NCBI GenBank assembly: GCA_030656075.1
Contig: JAUSOT010000149.1
Span: 1 to 40,674 of the forward strand
DNA length: 40,674 nucleotides
Source of the DNA: Candidatus Cloacimonadales bacterium
GTDB lineage: Bacteria > Cloacimonadota > Cloacimonadia > Cloacimonadales > TCS61
Direction of reading: 5' to 3'
Shown: one piece after another, positions 1-8,817 of the stretch
How positions within the stretch are numbered: position 1 is the stretch's first letter
How the letters are laid out: each line of letters opens with the position of its first letter
Translations under genes and position numbers: made by a program
Notes under the pieces: generated by a model
What the model saw: the letters and a program-made list of their open reading frames with translations, nothing else
Told to the model about the DNA's origin: nothing
Database searches by the model: none

Positions 1-267
1 GCTTTAGAAAAGGAGAAAGAAATGTTTAAGAAGAAAATTTTGGATACTCTTTCTCCTTTAGCGGTAAAAGTGAAAGATAATTATACTTATGGTGAAAGAA
101 TGATAATCAACTCAGCATTCCTGATTAAAAAAGATATTGAAGATGAGTTTGATAAAAAGATGAATAAGCTTGATGAAGAATATGGTAATATTATTAAATT
201 TAAGTATGTAGTAACCATACCTCCATTTAATTTTGTGAATTTAATTATTCAAACAAAGGGGTTTTAA
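1..267 (+). CDS. gvpF/L: GvpF/GvpL-family gas vesicle protein, C-terminal end (5' truncated by window)
   Basis: The reading frame is open from base 1, so the gene begins before the window; the ATG at 22 is internal. The visible 88 residues carry the typical end of GvpF/GvpL proteins: YGERMIINSAFLI, then a charged helix with EFDKKMNKLDEEYG, then the closing IKFKYVVTIPPFNFVNL. GvpF/L proteins are accessory components of gas-vesicle assembly that interact with the shell protein GvpA; these are intracellular protein-walled, gas-filled flotation organelles. The stop overlaps the start of gvpG (TAATG), which supports co-translation. Whether this is F or L cannot be decided from the C-terminus. The region is visibly more AT-rich than the housekeeping genes further right, fitting an accessory cluster. 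Confidence 0.85.
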   Translation, partial: ALEKEKEMFKKKILDTLSPLAVKVKDNYTYGERMIINSAFLIKKDIEDEFDKKMNKLDEEYGNIIKFKYVVTIPPFNFVNLIIQTKGF

Positions 268-503
268 TGTTTTTAATAGATGACATTTTACTTGCACCGG
301 TAAAAGGTGTAATCTGGCTTGGAAAAATGGTCAATGAAGCTGTTGAAAAAGAAACCTCTGATGAAGGTGTAATCAAAGAAAAACTGATGGAATTACAATT
401 GCAATTTGAATTAGATGAAATTTCTGAAGAGGAATATAATAAAAAGGAAAAGGAAATTTTAGAGAGATTAGATGTTATTAGAAGAAATAATGAGGAAAAA
501 TGA
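267..503 (+). CDS. gvpG: GvpG gas vesicle protein
   Basis: A 78-residue protein with the full GvpG pattern: an N-terminal hydrophobic start (FLIDDILLAPVKGVIWLGK), then an acidic helical region ending in LQFELDEISEEEYNKKEKEILERL. Length and motif order match the family. GvpG is an accessory protein for gas-vesicle formation and is usually encoded beside gvpF/L, as here. Its start overlaps the previous stop by one base. It is the last gvp gene visible in this direction; the rest of the cluster, including gvpA, should lie left of base 1. Confidence 0.85.
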   Translation: MFLIDDILLAPVKGVIWLGKMVNEAVEKETSDEGVIKEKLMELQLQFELDEISEEEYNKKEKEILERLDVIRRNNEEK

Positions 504-527
504 AATTTGGGATTTGTATTTAATTAG

Positions 528-626
528 CTGATCTCCAATGTGTTTAAACACGCCTTTCCAGATAATAAGCAGGATGAGATCGGAATTCGCCTGCATAAAG
601 AAGAAAACGGAACAGGTTTGAAATGA
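528..626 (+). pseudogene. Remnant of a sensor histidine kinase ATPase domain
   Basis: Translating from 528 gives LISNVFKHAFPDNKQDEIG and then about a dozen more residues before a TGA at 624-626. This is the N-box of the HATPase domain of HWE/HisKA_2-type histidine kinases (consensus ELxSNaxKHAFP). The codon just before, where the conserved Glu would be, is TAG (525-527). The rest of the ATPase domain is missing and there is no start or ribosome site, so this is a decayed fragment. It sits between gvpG and an intact response regulator, which suggests the kinase partner of that regulator was destroyed when the neighbourhood was rearranged. Confidence 0.6.
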
Positions 627-669
627 CATATATAATTTAGGGCTGATTTACATAAAACCAGAGTGTAAA

Positions 670-1038
670 ATGAAAAAGAAGATTAGTATTTTAATTGCGG
701 AAGATGAAGTGATAATAGCCCAATTCCTGAAAATGGAACTTGAATTAAACGGCGATGATGTCTGTGGTTATGTGGCAAGCGGAGAAGAAGCTATTATCGC
801 AGCAAAAGAAAAAGACCCTGACGTCATTTTAATGGATATTTATTTAGCGGGTGAAATGAACGGGATAGAAGCAGCCAGGAATATAATCGAACGCAAAAAA
901 ATCCCCATAATTTTTTGCACCGGTTCCACTGAAGTAGAATTATTTGAACGTGCCAAAAAGCTCAATCCTGTGGCTTATCTTCGCAAGCCGATCATTGTAG
1001 ATGAAGTGAACGAAGTGATTGAATCAATATATAAATGA
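670..1038 (+). CDS. Single-domain response regulator (CheY-like receiver)
   Basis: A 122-residue protein consisting of one receiver domain and no output domain. Conserved residues are visible: acidic pair E11-D12, phosphoacceptor D56 in VILMDIYL, T84 in FCTGS, and K106 in LRKPI. Such proteins take a phosphoryl group from a histidine kinase and act by protein contact, often as relay components. A kinase fragment lies just upstream (528-626), so its original partner is probably lost here and it may now serve another kinase, or be on its way to decay. No SD sequence stands out before the ATG. Confidence 0.88.
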   Translation: MKKKISILIAEDEVIIAQFLKMELELNGDDVCGYVASGEEAIIAAKEKDPDVILMDIYLAGEMNGIEAARNIIERKKIPIIFCTGSTEVELFERAKKLNPVAYLRKPIIVDEVNEVIESIYK

Positions 1039-1150
1039 ACAACTTGAAGAAAATTAAGAAAATTCTTTAAGTTGACTATCCCCGTGGCAAAGCAAGGAGT
1101 ATTTTGCCAACTTAATTTCAACAAGCTGAGAACCGAATTTTCTAATATTG

Positions 1151-1189
1151 CCCCTCTCTGCCTTCGGCATCTCCCCAAGGGGGAGAAAA
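1151..1189. repeat. Extragenic double hairpin (TGCC-TTC-GGCA and CTCCCC-AA-GGGGGAG)
   Basis: Two adjacent small inverted repeats with purine/pyrimidine-rich arms lie in the noncoding stretch between the response regulator and tRNA-Ala. A related CT/AG-rich hairpin cluster occurs at about 35100-35178, so this looks like a dispersed extragenic repeat rather than a gene-specific signal. Confidence 0.5.
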
Positions 1190-1249
1190 TGAGGATACTC
1201 CGAGGCAAGCATCAAGGAATTATTCAGATTAAAAAAATGTGAAAATAAA

Positions 1250-1273
1250 AGCCGCTTCTTTTCAGAAACGGCT
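1250..1273 (-). terminator. Rho-independent terminator of tRNA-Ala
   Basis: On the minus strand AGCCGTTTCT-GAAA-AGAAGCGGCT forms a 10-bp stem with one mismatch and a GAAA tetraloop, followed by a T-rich tail (TTTATTTT). It lies 10 bases past the CCA end of tRNA-Ala, in the direction of its transcription. Confidence 0.7.
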
Positions 1274-1283
1274 AACAAAAAAA

Positions 1284-1359
1284 TGGTGGAGCATAACGGG
1301 ATCGAACCGTTGACCTCATGACTGCCAGTCATGCGCTCTCCCAGCTGAGCTAATGCCCC
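1284..1359 (-). tRNA. tRNA-Ala (anticodon GGC)
   Basis: On the minus strand a full cloverleaf reads from GGGGCAT (acceptor) through the D arm GCTC...GAGC and anticodon loop CTGGCAG (anticodon GGC, reads GCC) to a TTCGATC T-loop and ATGCTCC-A-CCA. The acceptor stem contains the G3:U70 pair that marks tRNA-Ala. CCA is encoded. A terminator follows at 1250-1273. Confidence 0.95.
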
Positions 1360-1590
1360 GTATTTAATTGCAAAGACCCATTTCGACTTTTACGAATTCC
1401 GAAATTTTGTTTGGAGATTTTCCAGTCAAGGATTTTATCTGCGAATCAGATGCATTCATTTATGGATGTAGAATTTATTCTGAATCAATAAATCATTCCG
1501 ATAACTATTCTGGAGATTTTCAGAAAAAAACTTTACGTAGAAATCTCGATTTTATAAATGGAGCAGATTCGCTATATAGATGGAGGTTGA

Positions 1591-3876
1591 ATGGAGAAAC
1601 AGGTTCATACACCGGGACTTCAACAGAAGAAACCGGTTATACTACCGGTGCTTGAAAATAAGAAACTGGTTTTGTTACTGGGACTTCTGATGATTTTTTG
1701 TTTCAGTTTTGCACAGAATAGTTTGATTTTGGATATAGAAATCACAGGCAATCAGAATATAGATACGGAATTGATCAGATCGATGCTAACTTTGGAGATC
1801 GGTGATATGCTCGATCCGGAAAAAGCGGCAAAATCGATTAATAATCTATATCAACTGGGTGTGTTTGAAGATGTGCTCATCGAAAAGGAAAATCTGGCTC
1901 AGGGCATTTCCCTTGTTGTTTCGGTGAAGGAATTTCCCATTGTTGACAAAATCGAATTTTCCGGCAACAAGAAGATCAGCACCAACAAGCTTCTGGAGTC
2001 GATAGAATTAAAAAGCGGCAGTTATTGGTCACCATTTCTGCAAAAAGAAGTTGAGGCAGCAATCCTGGCGGCATATAAAGAAAAAGGCTTTCATCTCGCT
2101 GAAGTGACATTTACCGAGGAGCTTTCCGACGAAAATCTGGTGAATGTATCCATCGTTGTGGATGAAAACAAGAAAGTTACGATTAAAAAGATTCGTATTC
2201 ATGGTAATAAACTGGTGAGAGCCAATAAGCTGATGGGAAAAATGAAAACCAAAAAAGCCAGCTTGCTGCGTTCCGGTAAATTTGAAAAAGATAAATTCGA
2301 AGAAGACCTGACAAATGTTATCAATTATTATAACAAAACCGGATTCATCGATGCTCATATTGTCTCGTGGGAACAGAATCTGGTCGATGGAAATTTCGTG
2401 ATCGATATTTATTTATTTGAAGGGAAAGAATACTACTTTGGCAAAGTCTTTGTGGTTGGAAATCAACGATTCACCGAAAACCTGATTGTTCAGAATTTCA
2501 AATTTAAAGAAGACGAAGTATTCAACCTGGAAAAATTTAATAAACAACTCGGCGCTGTTACTTCCATGTATTATGAGGAAGGCTATATCTATGCCAATTT
2601 CGATCATGAGCTGCAAAAGGTTGGTTCAAAGGTAAATATCCAGTTAAATATCCAGGAAAATACCCGGGCAAAAGTCAGGAAAATTCAAATAAAAGGCAAC
2701 AAAAAAACGAAGGAAAAGATCATTCGCCGTCAGCTTGTAATCTCGCCGGGAGACTATTTCCAGCAATCCAAAGTGATGCGTTCCCAGCAGAATATCTATA
2801 ACATGGGATTTTTTGAACCCGACATGTATTTGGATAATCCAACCATCATTAATCAAAATGGCGATGTCGATCTGGCTATAAACCTGAATGATAAAGTTTC
2901 CGGCACAGCCAACGGCGGAGTGGCTTTGAACAGTCAGGACGGTTTGGTAGGACAGTTAGCTGTTTCTCATAACAATCTTTTGGGGAATTCCTGGCAGGCT
3001 GCTGTAAAATGGGAATTTGGCGGCAGCACTCAAAATTTCAGCCTCAGTTTCACCAATCCTTATTTCCAGGATACGAACACATTGGTGGGATTCGACATTT
3101 ATTTAACGACCAAAGAATGGGATACATACAAAGTTCGAACTTCCGGCGGTTCTGTGAAATTAGGCCGGCCTTTGAGCTTTTTGAATTATTCCCGGCTCGT
3201 GGCTGGATATTCTTTCTATGCCAAAAAATATTCCATCCTGAGCGGTGAAGAAGACAATGCCTCCCAGACTTTGAACGATCTGGATGCAGCCGGCTGGCAG
3301 AATACCAGCGCTGTTTCACTCACTTTTTCGCGAGACAGCCGCGACAACGTGTTCTTCCCCACTTCCGGTTCAAATTTCATTCTTTATTCGGAATTTGCCG
3401 GCGGACCTTTGCAGGGTGATTTCAATTATTTCAAACAAATCTCCCAGGTTAGCTGGTTCACAAATACGGTTTGGAAATTGGCTCTGCGCACCAAATGGCG
3501 GTTTGGTTATTTGACCGGATATGGCGGCAAAGAAGCTCCTCCGGATGAGAGATTTTATCTGGGCGGAACCGGAGCAGACGGCATTCGTGGTTATGCCGAT
3601 CGTTCCATCGGACCACGTGAAGGCGGCCTGCGGGAAATGATCTTCTCTTGCGAATATGGCGCTCCCATTGCCGGTGACCAGATCGTGGGATTGCTGTTCA
3701 TGGATTCGGGAAACTGTTTCGATAAATTGGAAGAATTCAATTTCTGGGAACTGAAAACAGGCGCCGGTGTGGGAATCCGCATCCGCAGCCCGTTCGGACT
3801 GATCGGTTTTGATTATGCGCACAACTTCGAAACCAAAAAATGGGAGCCGCACTTCCAGTTCGGAACAACGTTTTAA
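1591..3876 (+). CDS. bamA: BamA, outer membrane protein assembly factor
   Basis: A 761-residue Omp85 protein. It has a hydrophobic signal segment (about residues 26-42, ending FSFAQ), five POTRA domains (about 45-435), and a C-terminal 16-strand barrel. The barrel carries the L6 IRGY motif (residues 665-668) and ends in an aromatic beta-signal (HFQFGTTF). BamA inserts beta-barrel proteins into the outer membrane, so the organism has one. The ATG at 1591 has GGAGG four bases upstream but gives an unusually long N-region; in-frame GTG 1648 or ATG 1690 are alternatives closer to the hydrophobic core. It is not followed by the usual ompH/lpx genes; a terminator and convergent genes follow directly. 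Confidence 0.93.
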   Translation: MEKQVHTPGLQQKKPVILPVLENKKLVLLLGLLMIFCFSFAQNSLILDIEITGNQNIDTELIRSMLTLEIGDMLDPEKAAKSINNLYQLGVFEDVLIEKENLAQGISLVVSVKEFPIVDKIEFSGNKKISTNKLLESIELKSGSYWSPFLQKEVEAAILAAYKEKGFHLAEVTFTEELSDENLVNVSIVVDENKKVTIKKIRIHGNKLVRANKLMGKMKTKKASLLRSGKFEKDKFEEDLTNVINYYNKTGFIDAHIVSWEQNLVDGNFVIDIYLFEGKEYYFGKVFVVGNQRFTENLIVQNFKFKEDEVFNLEKFNKQLGAVTSMYYEEGYIYANFDHELQKVGSKVNIQLNIQENTRAKVRKIQIKGNKKTKEKIIRRQLVISPGDYFQQSKVMRSQQNIYNMGFFEPDMYLDNPTIINQNGDVDLAINLNDKVSGTANGGVALNSQDGLVGQLAVSHNNLLGNSWQAAVKWEFGGSTQNFSLSFTNPYFQDTNTLVGFDIYLTTKEWDTYKVRTSGGSVKLGRPLSFLNYSRLVAGYSFYAKKYSILSGEEDNASQTLNDLDAAGWQNTSAVSLTFSRDSRDNVFFPTSGSNFILYSEFAGGPLQGDFNYFKQISQVSWFTNTVWKLALRTKWRFGYLTGYGGKEAPPDERFYLGGTGADGIRGYADRSIGPREGGLREMIFSCEYGAPIAGDQIVGLLFMDSGNCFDKLEEFNFWELKTGAGVGIRIRSPFGLIGFDYAHNFETKKWEPHFQFGTTF

Positions 3877-3881
3877 AATCT

Positions 3882-3899
3882 AAACCTTGCGAACGGTTT
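3882..3899. repeat. AAACC...GGTTT extragenic palindrome
   Basis: AAACCTTGCGAACGGTTT is a short imperfect palindrome directly after bamA. Its complement resembles the AACCGTTCCGAAGGTT units of the duplicated repeat at 19272-19411, so both probably belong to one dispersed family. Another variant, TTCGCAATGGTT, follows at about 3923-3934, and TTCCGAATGTT appears twice between 4012 and 4056. Confidence 0.4.
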
Positions 3900-3941
3900 T
3901 AGAACTTCTTGCTTCTTGACCTTCGCAATGGTTGACAAATT

Positions 3942-3979
3942 AAACCTGCCAGGTCTTCCATAACCCGGCAGGTTTTTAT
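3942..3979. terminator. Strong terminator between convergent bamA and the 4119-5819 gene
   Basis: AAACCTGCC (3942-3950) and GGCAGGTTT (3967-3975) form a perfect 9-bp stem followed by TTATTTT on the plus strand. The A-run on the left lets it act in both directions, which fits its place between convergent genes. Confidence 0.75.
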
Positions 3980-4118
3980 TTTAACCGCAACTTCGGAATG
4001 TGCGAAGCTCTTCCGAATGTTAGTCAATAATAAAAGTGCAGTTTTTCCGAATGTTGGAGCGAAAATGATCAAATTAAACATTCCGATGATCCCGACGTTT
4101 TCGAGAACAATCGGAAGT

Positions 4119-5819
4119 TTATTTCAACATCAACATTTTCCTCGAGTCTTCAAATTCTCCCGCTTTCAATTTATACAAATAAACTCCGCTGGAAACAGGC
4201 TTGTTATTCTGGTCTGTTCCATCCCAGACGATTTGGTGATTTGGTGATTGAGTGATTTGGAGATTTTGTTCACTCGTTCCTATCGGGCAACTGCCTGATG
4301 GGAACGTGAACACTTTCACTTTCTGGCCTTTCAGATTATAGATTTCAATCTTTGCGTCTTGTGCGTCCTTTGCGGTTAAAGAAAATGAGATCGTGGTGAA
4401 TGGATTGAAGGGATTTGGGAAGTTAGTCAGAAAAATTTCTTTTGGAATTAGCAGGTCATTTGCAAATGTCTGATGATTAATTGCGCAAACAAAAAAATCA
4501 TCATTTCCATTACTGGTTACCGATATTCCGCCAAAAGAAGCTGTATCTCCAAAATATCCAGTCAAAATGATTTCATCAGAATTATTGATTGCTAATGCAT
4601 TTCCAATATCTTCACTGTTACCACCAGCCTGTTCTGTTATCAACCAGTTACCATCAGAATCTAAAATCGAAACAAAAACATCGGTCTCTCCCGCGCTAAC
4701 AAATTGTTCATAACCAAATTCTGCTGTGTTGGAAAAGCATCCTGTTAACCAGATATTACCATTGGAATCTACTTCCACAGAATTTCCGCAATCATCACCT
4801 GTTCCACCGGCGCTGGTTGTCCATTCCCAGGTAAAATCAGAATTTAGTTTAGCTAAGAATATGTCCCTTTGGCCGCAAGATTCCAATGTCATGGAAGGTA
4901 AACCGAAATAAAGAGATTCGGAAAATTCTCCAGTTATAATAACTGAATTATCTGAATCTAAATCTAACGAACGAGGGACAGCTATGGAATTGTTACTGCT
5001 CAATACTTCCAACAACATCAGCCAATCGCCTGTTTCATCAAGCTTTGCGATGAATATATCGTTATAAGAATTACCAGAAAGCACAAATGGCCCAAAATTA
5101 GTAGGACCGTGGAATCCACCAGAAAAACATATATTTTCATATTCATCAACTTCTAATGCTATTCCAGCATCACGATATTCTCCTGAACATTGTTGCGACC
5201 AGAGCCATTCACCATTAGAATTTAATTTTGATATATAAATATCATCGGCGCCTGCGCTGATAAAAATTGAATCACCAAAAGCCGCTGTATCCCAAAAACT
5301 CCCAGTAATATAAATACAATTTTCGGAATCTATCGCAATTGATTCACCATAATCCAAATCATTTCCACCTGCTCGAACTGCCCATAGCCAATTTCCATCC
5401 AAATCTAATTTCGCAACAAAAATATCAAAAGAGCCTGAACCATTCAGATGATATTGGCCAAAATCAATTTCACCACTAAATCTACCAATTAAATAAATAT
5501 TTTCTTCACTATCAAGAGCAATATCACACGCAAAATCATTAGTGCTCCCTCCTGCCGAAACAGCCCAAAGCCAGTTTCCCTCTATATCCATTTTACTAAC
5601 AAATATATCATATCCGCCATTGCTTTCAAGTTCAGTAGTTCCAAACATCGAACTGATTTTGAATGAACCGGTTACATAGATTGCTTCAGCTGTAATAGCA
5701 ACGCTGCTTCCATAATCCTGCAATACTCCACCGGTTGACTCTACCCAGCTCCAATCGATAGTTTGTGCAGATAAGAAAGTGATTAAACAAAACAACAACA
5801 AAATAAAGTTATTCTTCAT
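4119..5819 (-). CDS. Secreted SBBP-type beta-propeller protein with type IX C-terminal sorting domain
   Basis: After a signal peptide (KNNFILLLFCLITFLSAQ) come about seven repeats of roughly 60 residues of the SBBP type, e.g. GGNDLDYGESIAIDSENCIY and ITGSF...FG, each followed by DIFVAKLD..GNWLW. Seven units suggest a seven-bladed propeller. The C-terminus has NFPNPFNPFTTISFSL and a FlgD-like Ig fold ending SGVYLYKLKAGEFEDSRKMLMLK-like sequence, the sorting signal for export to the cell surface. An ATG at 5834 overlaps the upstream stop, but AGGAGG sits inside that extension, six bases before the ATG at 5819, so 5819 is the likely start. It is translationally close to the 5831-8098 gene. Substrate or function is unknown; such proteins are typically surface displayed. 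Confidence 0.85.
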   Translation of the reverse strand: MKNNFILLLFCLITFLSAQTIDWSWVESTGGVLQDYGSSVAITAEAIYVTGSFKISSMFGTTELESNGGYDIFVSKMDIEGNWLWAVSAGGSTNDFACDIALDSEENIYLIGRFSGEIDFGQYHLNGSGSFDIFVAKLDLDGNWLWAVRAGGNDLDYGESIAIDSENCIYITGSFWDTAAFGDSIFISAGADDIYISKLNSNGEWLWSQQCSGEYRDAGIALEVDEYENICFSGGFHGPTNFGPFVLSGNSYNDIFIAKLDETGDWLMLLEVLSSNNSIAVPRSLDLDSDNSVIITGEFSESLYFGLPSMTLESCGQRDIFLAKLNSDFTWEWTTSAGGTGDDCGNSVEVDSNGNIWLTGCFSNTAEFGYEQFVSAGETDVFVSILDSDGNWLITEQAGGNSEDIGNALAINNSDEIILTGYFGDTASFGGISVTSNGNDDFFVCAINHQTFANDLLIPKEIFLTNFPNPFNPFTTISFSLTAKDAQDAKIEIYNLKGQKVKVFTFPSGSCPIGTSEQNLQITQSPNHQIVWDGTDQNNKPVSSGVYLYKLKAGEFEDSRKMLMLK

Positions 5820-5830
5820 TTGATTCCTCC

Positions 5831-8098
5831 TCATTTCAAAAGCAGCATTTTCCTTGATTCTTCAAAATCTCCTGCTTTCAATTTATACAGATAAACTCCG
5901 CTGGAAACAGGCTTGTTATTCTGGTCGGTGCCGTCCCAGACTATTTGGTGATTTGGTGATTGAGTGATTTGGTGATTTTGTTCACTCGTTCCTAAACTCC
6001 CGTTTGGGAACGTGAACACTTTCACTTTCTGGCCTTTCAGATTATAGATTTCGATCTTTGCGTCTTTCGCATCCTTTGCGGTTAAAGAAAAAGAAATTGT
6101 GGTGGTTGGATTGAAGGGATTTGGTGTGTTTTGGAAGAGATGGTTTTTAATCGGAATTATTCCCTCAACGCTATCGGGGTTATAGATCGTGAAAGGCAAA
6201 CTATATTCATAGCCGGGTGGAGATAATACCATTGCTCGAACTTGATATTCATCACCTGAAGGAATAGTAGATGGAACAATCCATTCAAAATTGTCACCTT
6301 CGGGATCTTCACTTACACAACAGACAAATTCATCATTTTCATCAACCAGATCAAATTTTATGGGAAGAATTGTGCCGGTCGTGCTCCAGGCAACAGAAAC
6401 CATTGTTCCCACTTCCCATACTGAAGCTGCATTTGGCTCATTAATAATGATATAATTATTGGGTTCATCAATTTCATATTTTAAAGCCATACTGCAAATT
6501 TGGCCACCCGGTGTCTGGGGAAATGATCCGGGAAGAGCATATCCAAAATCATTATAGAACATTGTTCGCAATTCATATTCTCCATATCCAAGTTCGGATA
6601 TTTCATCAGCGGGATAGATAAATTCAGGGATCATATCGTTTAGTTCAGGATTATTGATTGAATTCAAATATTGAGATGGATACCAAAATTCTCCATAATC
6701 ATCGCTGTAAGTAACTACAATTTCAGGAGCATTGATCCAATCAGATAAACCAGTATTATAATTATTTGCCAAATAAGCTTTTGAACTGTCATTCCATAAT
6801 ACTGAGATCAAACCAGTTTCTATATTCTGTGTTATTCTCAAATTATTTAAACTTAAAGGATATGGAAGTGTATTCTCATAATAGTATATCGGCCAGGAAG
6901 GAAACCAATCTACTTTTCCATCCATATCGTATGAATCGACTGTTCCATCTTCATCAATATCCCAGGGCAGCATGGGAAGATCATCGTCAGGATCGTTGCC
7001 TTCCAATTGAATATCAATGAAACTGAATTCTTCCGAACTTAAATCGAAAGATACAATTTTGGGATAAATCAAGCAATCTTCTACTCGATATATTCCTGGC
7101 TCAGCTGCAAGACTGAAGCAAGTCGGGAAGATAATTTTCTCATCATTATCCGTAAACATCGCATTAAAATTTCCTGCGAATTGTGGTCCAAAAAATAAAT
7201 CATAAGGATTTCCCTGATCATCTGTAAAGCGAGGTGTGCCGTTCAAGTTCAAAGGATTCTCTACTGGAAATTTATACTCTTCCTGAAATGCTGTAAAGTT
7301 ACCTTCACCAAAATTTTCGTTAAGATAAGTAAAAACTTTTTGATCGTTTGTATAGCCGGCAATTGCCAGTTTACCTTCCTCTCCAATAGTAAAAGAAAAA
7401 TTCATGACCTCGTCCTGAGAGATCAGTAAGGGAACATATGTTAAATCAAATGACTGCATTGCATTGAAGAAATTTACATCGAAGTCGTCGTAACCCAGCA
7501 TTGCATGGCAATATTCTTCGCCAGCTACAAATTCACGCTGGTTGTATGCCAGGAAGTAAACTCTTCTTTTATCCGGAATTGGAGAATCTCCAATTTCTAC
7601 GATTGGATTTACAAACACATCTTCAGAATGATGGAAAACAGAAATATCATCAAAGATTTGATAGGGAGTAGTCCATAATCCCGGACTACCAAGATGAAAA
7701 TAATCATAAGAGTATTTAATTCCATATTCTGAATTCCAGGCAACAATTGGATCACCAGTTACCGGATCAATCGCCAAAGAAGGAGAAGATTCTGAAACAT
7801 CAGCCATTCCGATTGTAGCTACGTTTGCTAAAATTCCATTCGCATCCAGATAGCCATAATAGGTTCGCAAGGTCGATGCAGATGATTCTTTGGCATCAAA
7901 CACGAAATATGTTCCACCTCCTACACTATCTGGTTGCTTTCGAACTGCAATCCCGTTAGGCGTGGAAATATTGAAATCAAAGTAATTGGAGATCACTGTT
8001 ATTGGATCATATTCAATCAAAATTTTATATCCGCTTATCGGATTACAGAATATTATTGTAGAAAGAAATAAACAAAAAATCGTCAGCAAAAGTCTCAT
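5831..8098 (-). CDS. Large secreted surface protein with Kre9/Knh1-like domain and type IX sorting domain
   Basis: A 755-residue protein with a signal peptide (RLLLTIFCLFLSTIIFCNP). A long N-terminal region of beta-propeller/sialidase-like character follows, e.g. SPSLAIDPVTGDPIVAWNS and a comparable pattern later. At about residues 553-645 a domain with W-x-V-G and FEWIVPS...YQVRAMV...SLPFTI resembles the Ser-Thr-rich Kre9/Knh1 module. The C-terminus has NTPNPFNPTTTISFSL plus a FlgD-like fold, nearly identical to that of the next gene. SD GGAGG precedes the ATG. It is the first gene of a two-gene minus-strand unit, with a TTGACA box 61 bases upstream. Specific function is not recognisable. 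Confidence 0.8.
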   Translation of the reverse strand: MRLLLTIFCLFLSTIIFCNPISGYKILIEYDPITVISNYFDFNISTPNGIAVRKQPDSVGGGTYFVFDAKESSASTLRTYYGYLDANGILANVATIGMADVSESSPSLAIDPVTGDPIVAWNSEYGIKYSYDYFHLGSPGLWTTPYQIFDDISVFHHSEDVFVNPIVEIGDSPIPDKRRVYFLAYNQREFVAGEEYCHAMLGYDDFDVNFFNAMQSFDLTYVPLLISQDEVMNFSFTIGEEGKLAIAGYTNDQKVFTYLNENFGEGNFTAFQEEYKFPVENPLNLNGTPRFTDDQGNPYDLFFGPQFAGNFNAMFTDNDEKIIFPTCFSLAAEPGIYRVEDCLIYPKIVSFDLSSEEFSFIDIQLEGNDPDDDLPMLPWDIDEDGTVDSYDMDGKVDWFPSWPIYYYENTLPYPLSLNNLRITQNIETGLISVLWNDSSKAYLANNYNTGLSDWINAPEIVVTYSDDYGEFWYPSQYLNSINNPELNDMIPEFIYPADEISELGYGEYELRTMFYNDFGYALPGSFPQTPGGQICSMALKYEIDEPNNYIIINEPNAASVWEVGTMVSVAWSTTGTILPIKFDLVDENDEFVCCVSEDPEGDNFEWIVPSTIPSGDEYQVRAMVLSPPGYEYSLPFTIYNPDSVEGIIPIKNHLFQNTPNPFNPTTTISFSLTAKDAKDAKIEIYNLKGQKVKVFTFPNGSLGTSEQNHQITQSPNHQIVWDGTDQNNKPVSSGVYLYKLKAGDFEESRKMLLLK

Positions 8099-8158
8099 AG
8101 ATCCTCCGTGTATATTTGGAAACCAATCTAATTTGAGAAGATTTTATTCGTACATTCG

Positions 8159-8164
8159 TGTCAA
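8159..8164 (-). promoter_or_regulatory. TTGACA (-35-like) box for the 8098 gene
   Basis: A perfect TTGACA on the minus strand lies 61 bases before the start codon. No TATAAT-like hexamer is obvious at 16-18 bases. The rest of 8165-8395 shows no gene or clear signal. Confidence 0.35.
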
Positions 8165-8395
8165 GTATTTCGCTTAAAATCTCCTCTCCCTTTTTATTAG
8201 GAATGCATAACTTATGCCAGAAAAATTGATGTTTTTTCCATCCGCTTCTGATGCCGTTTACCGATAATTTTTGAATGGAATTCTTGTTGGAATATTCACT
8301 TAATGCGGAATTTAAGAGACAGTTTGATAATAGTTTTCGGCAGTTCAATAAAATTCTTGACGCTGAGATATTGGATTTTTTTGTTGCGTCCTTGT

Positions 8396-8473
<78 letters not shown>

Positions 8474-8518
8474 ATTTTTGTCGATCATTGCTAATAAAAT
8501 AAATGATAATAATGAAAT

Positions 8519-8594
8519 GGGCGCTTAGCTCAGTTGGGAGAGCGCCTGCCTTACAAGCAGGTGGTCGGGGGTTCAAGTCCCTCAGCGCCCACCA
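8519..8594 (+). tRNA. tRNA-Val (anticodon TAC), copy 1
   Basis: Acceptor GGGCGCT/AGCGCCC, D arm GCTC...GAGC, anticodon arm CCTGC-CTTACAA-GCAGG (anticodon TAC), TTCAAGT T-loop, encoded CCA. 45 bases after tRNA-Pro. Confidence 0.95.
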
Positions 8595-8735
8595 GTTTTC
8601 GAATTGAACGAAGTGAAAAGCGAAAACTGTCCCCGTGAAACCCCGAAAGTAATCGGGACAAAACCAATCAAAACTGAGGTTTATAGTTCCAAACTACACC
8701 TCAACAAGCCATTTCATTTTTCATGATAGATTTTC

Positions 8736-8811
8736 GGGTGCTTAGCTCAGTTGGGAGAGCGCCTGCCTTACAAGCAGGTGGTCGGGGGTTCAAGTCCCTC
8801 AGCACCCACCA
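8736..8811 (+). tRNA. tRNA-Val (anticodon TAC), copy 2
   Basis: Identical to the copy at 8519 apart from acceptor pair 4:69, which is T-A here (GGGTGCT/AGCACCC) instead of C-G, so pairing is preserved. CCA is encoded. Confidence 0.95.
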
Positions 8812-8817
8812 GTCTTC

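Noticed and set aside
1368-1655. Open frame of 95 codons before and into bamA
   Set aside because: It overlaps the bamA signal-peptide region in another frame, has no SD, and its composition is not protein-like; 1360-1590 is best read as the upstream region of bamA and tRNA-Ala.
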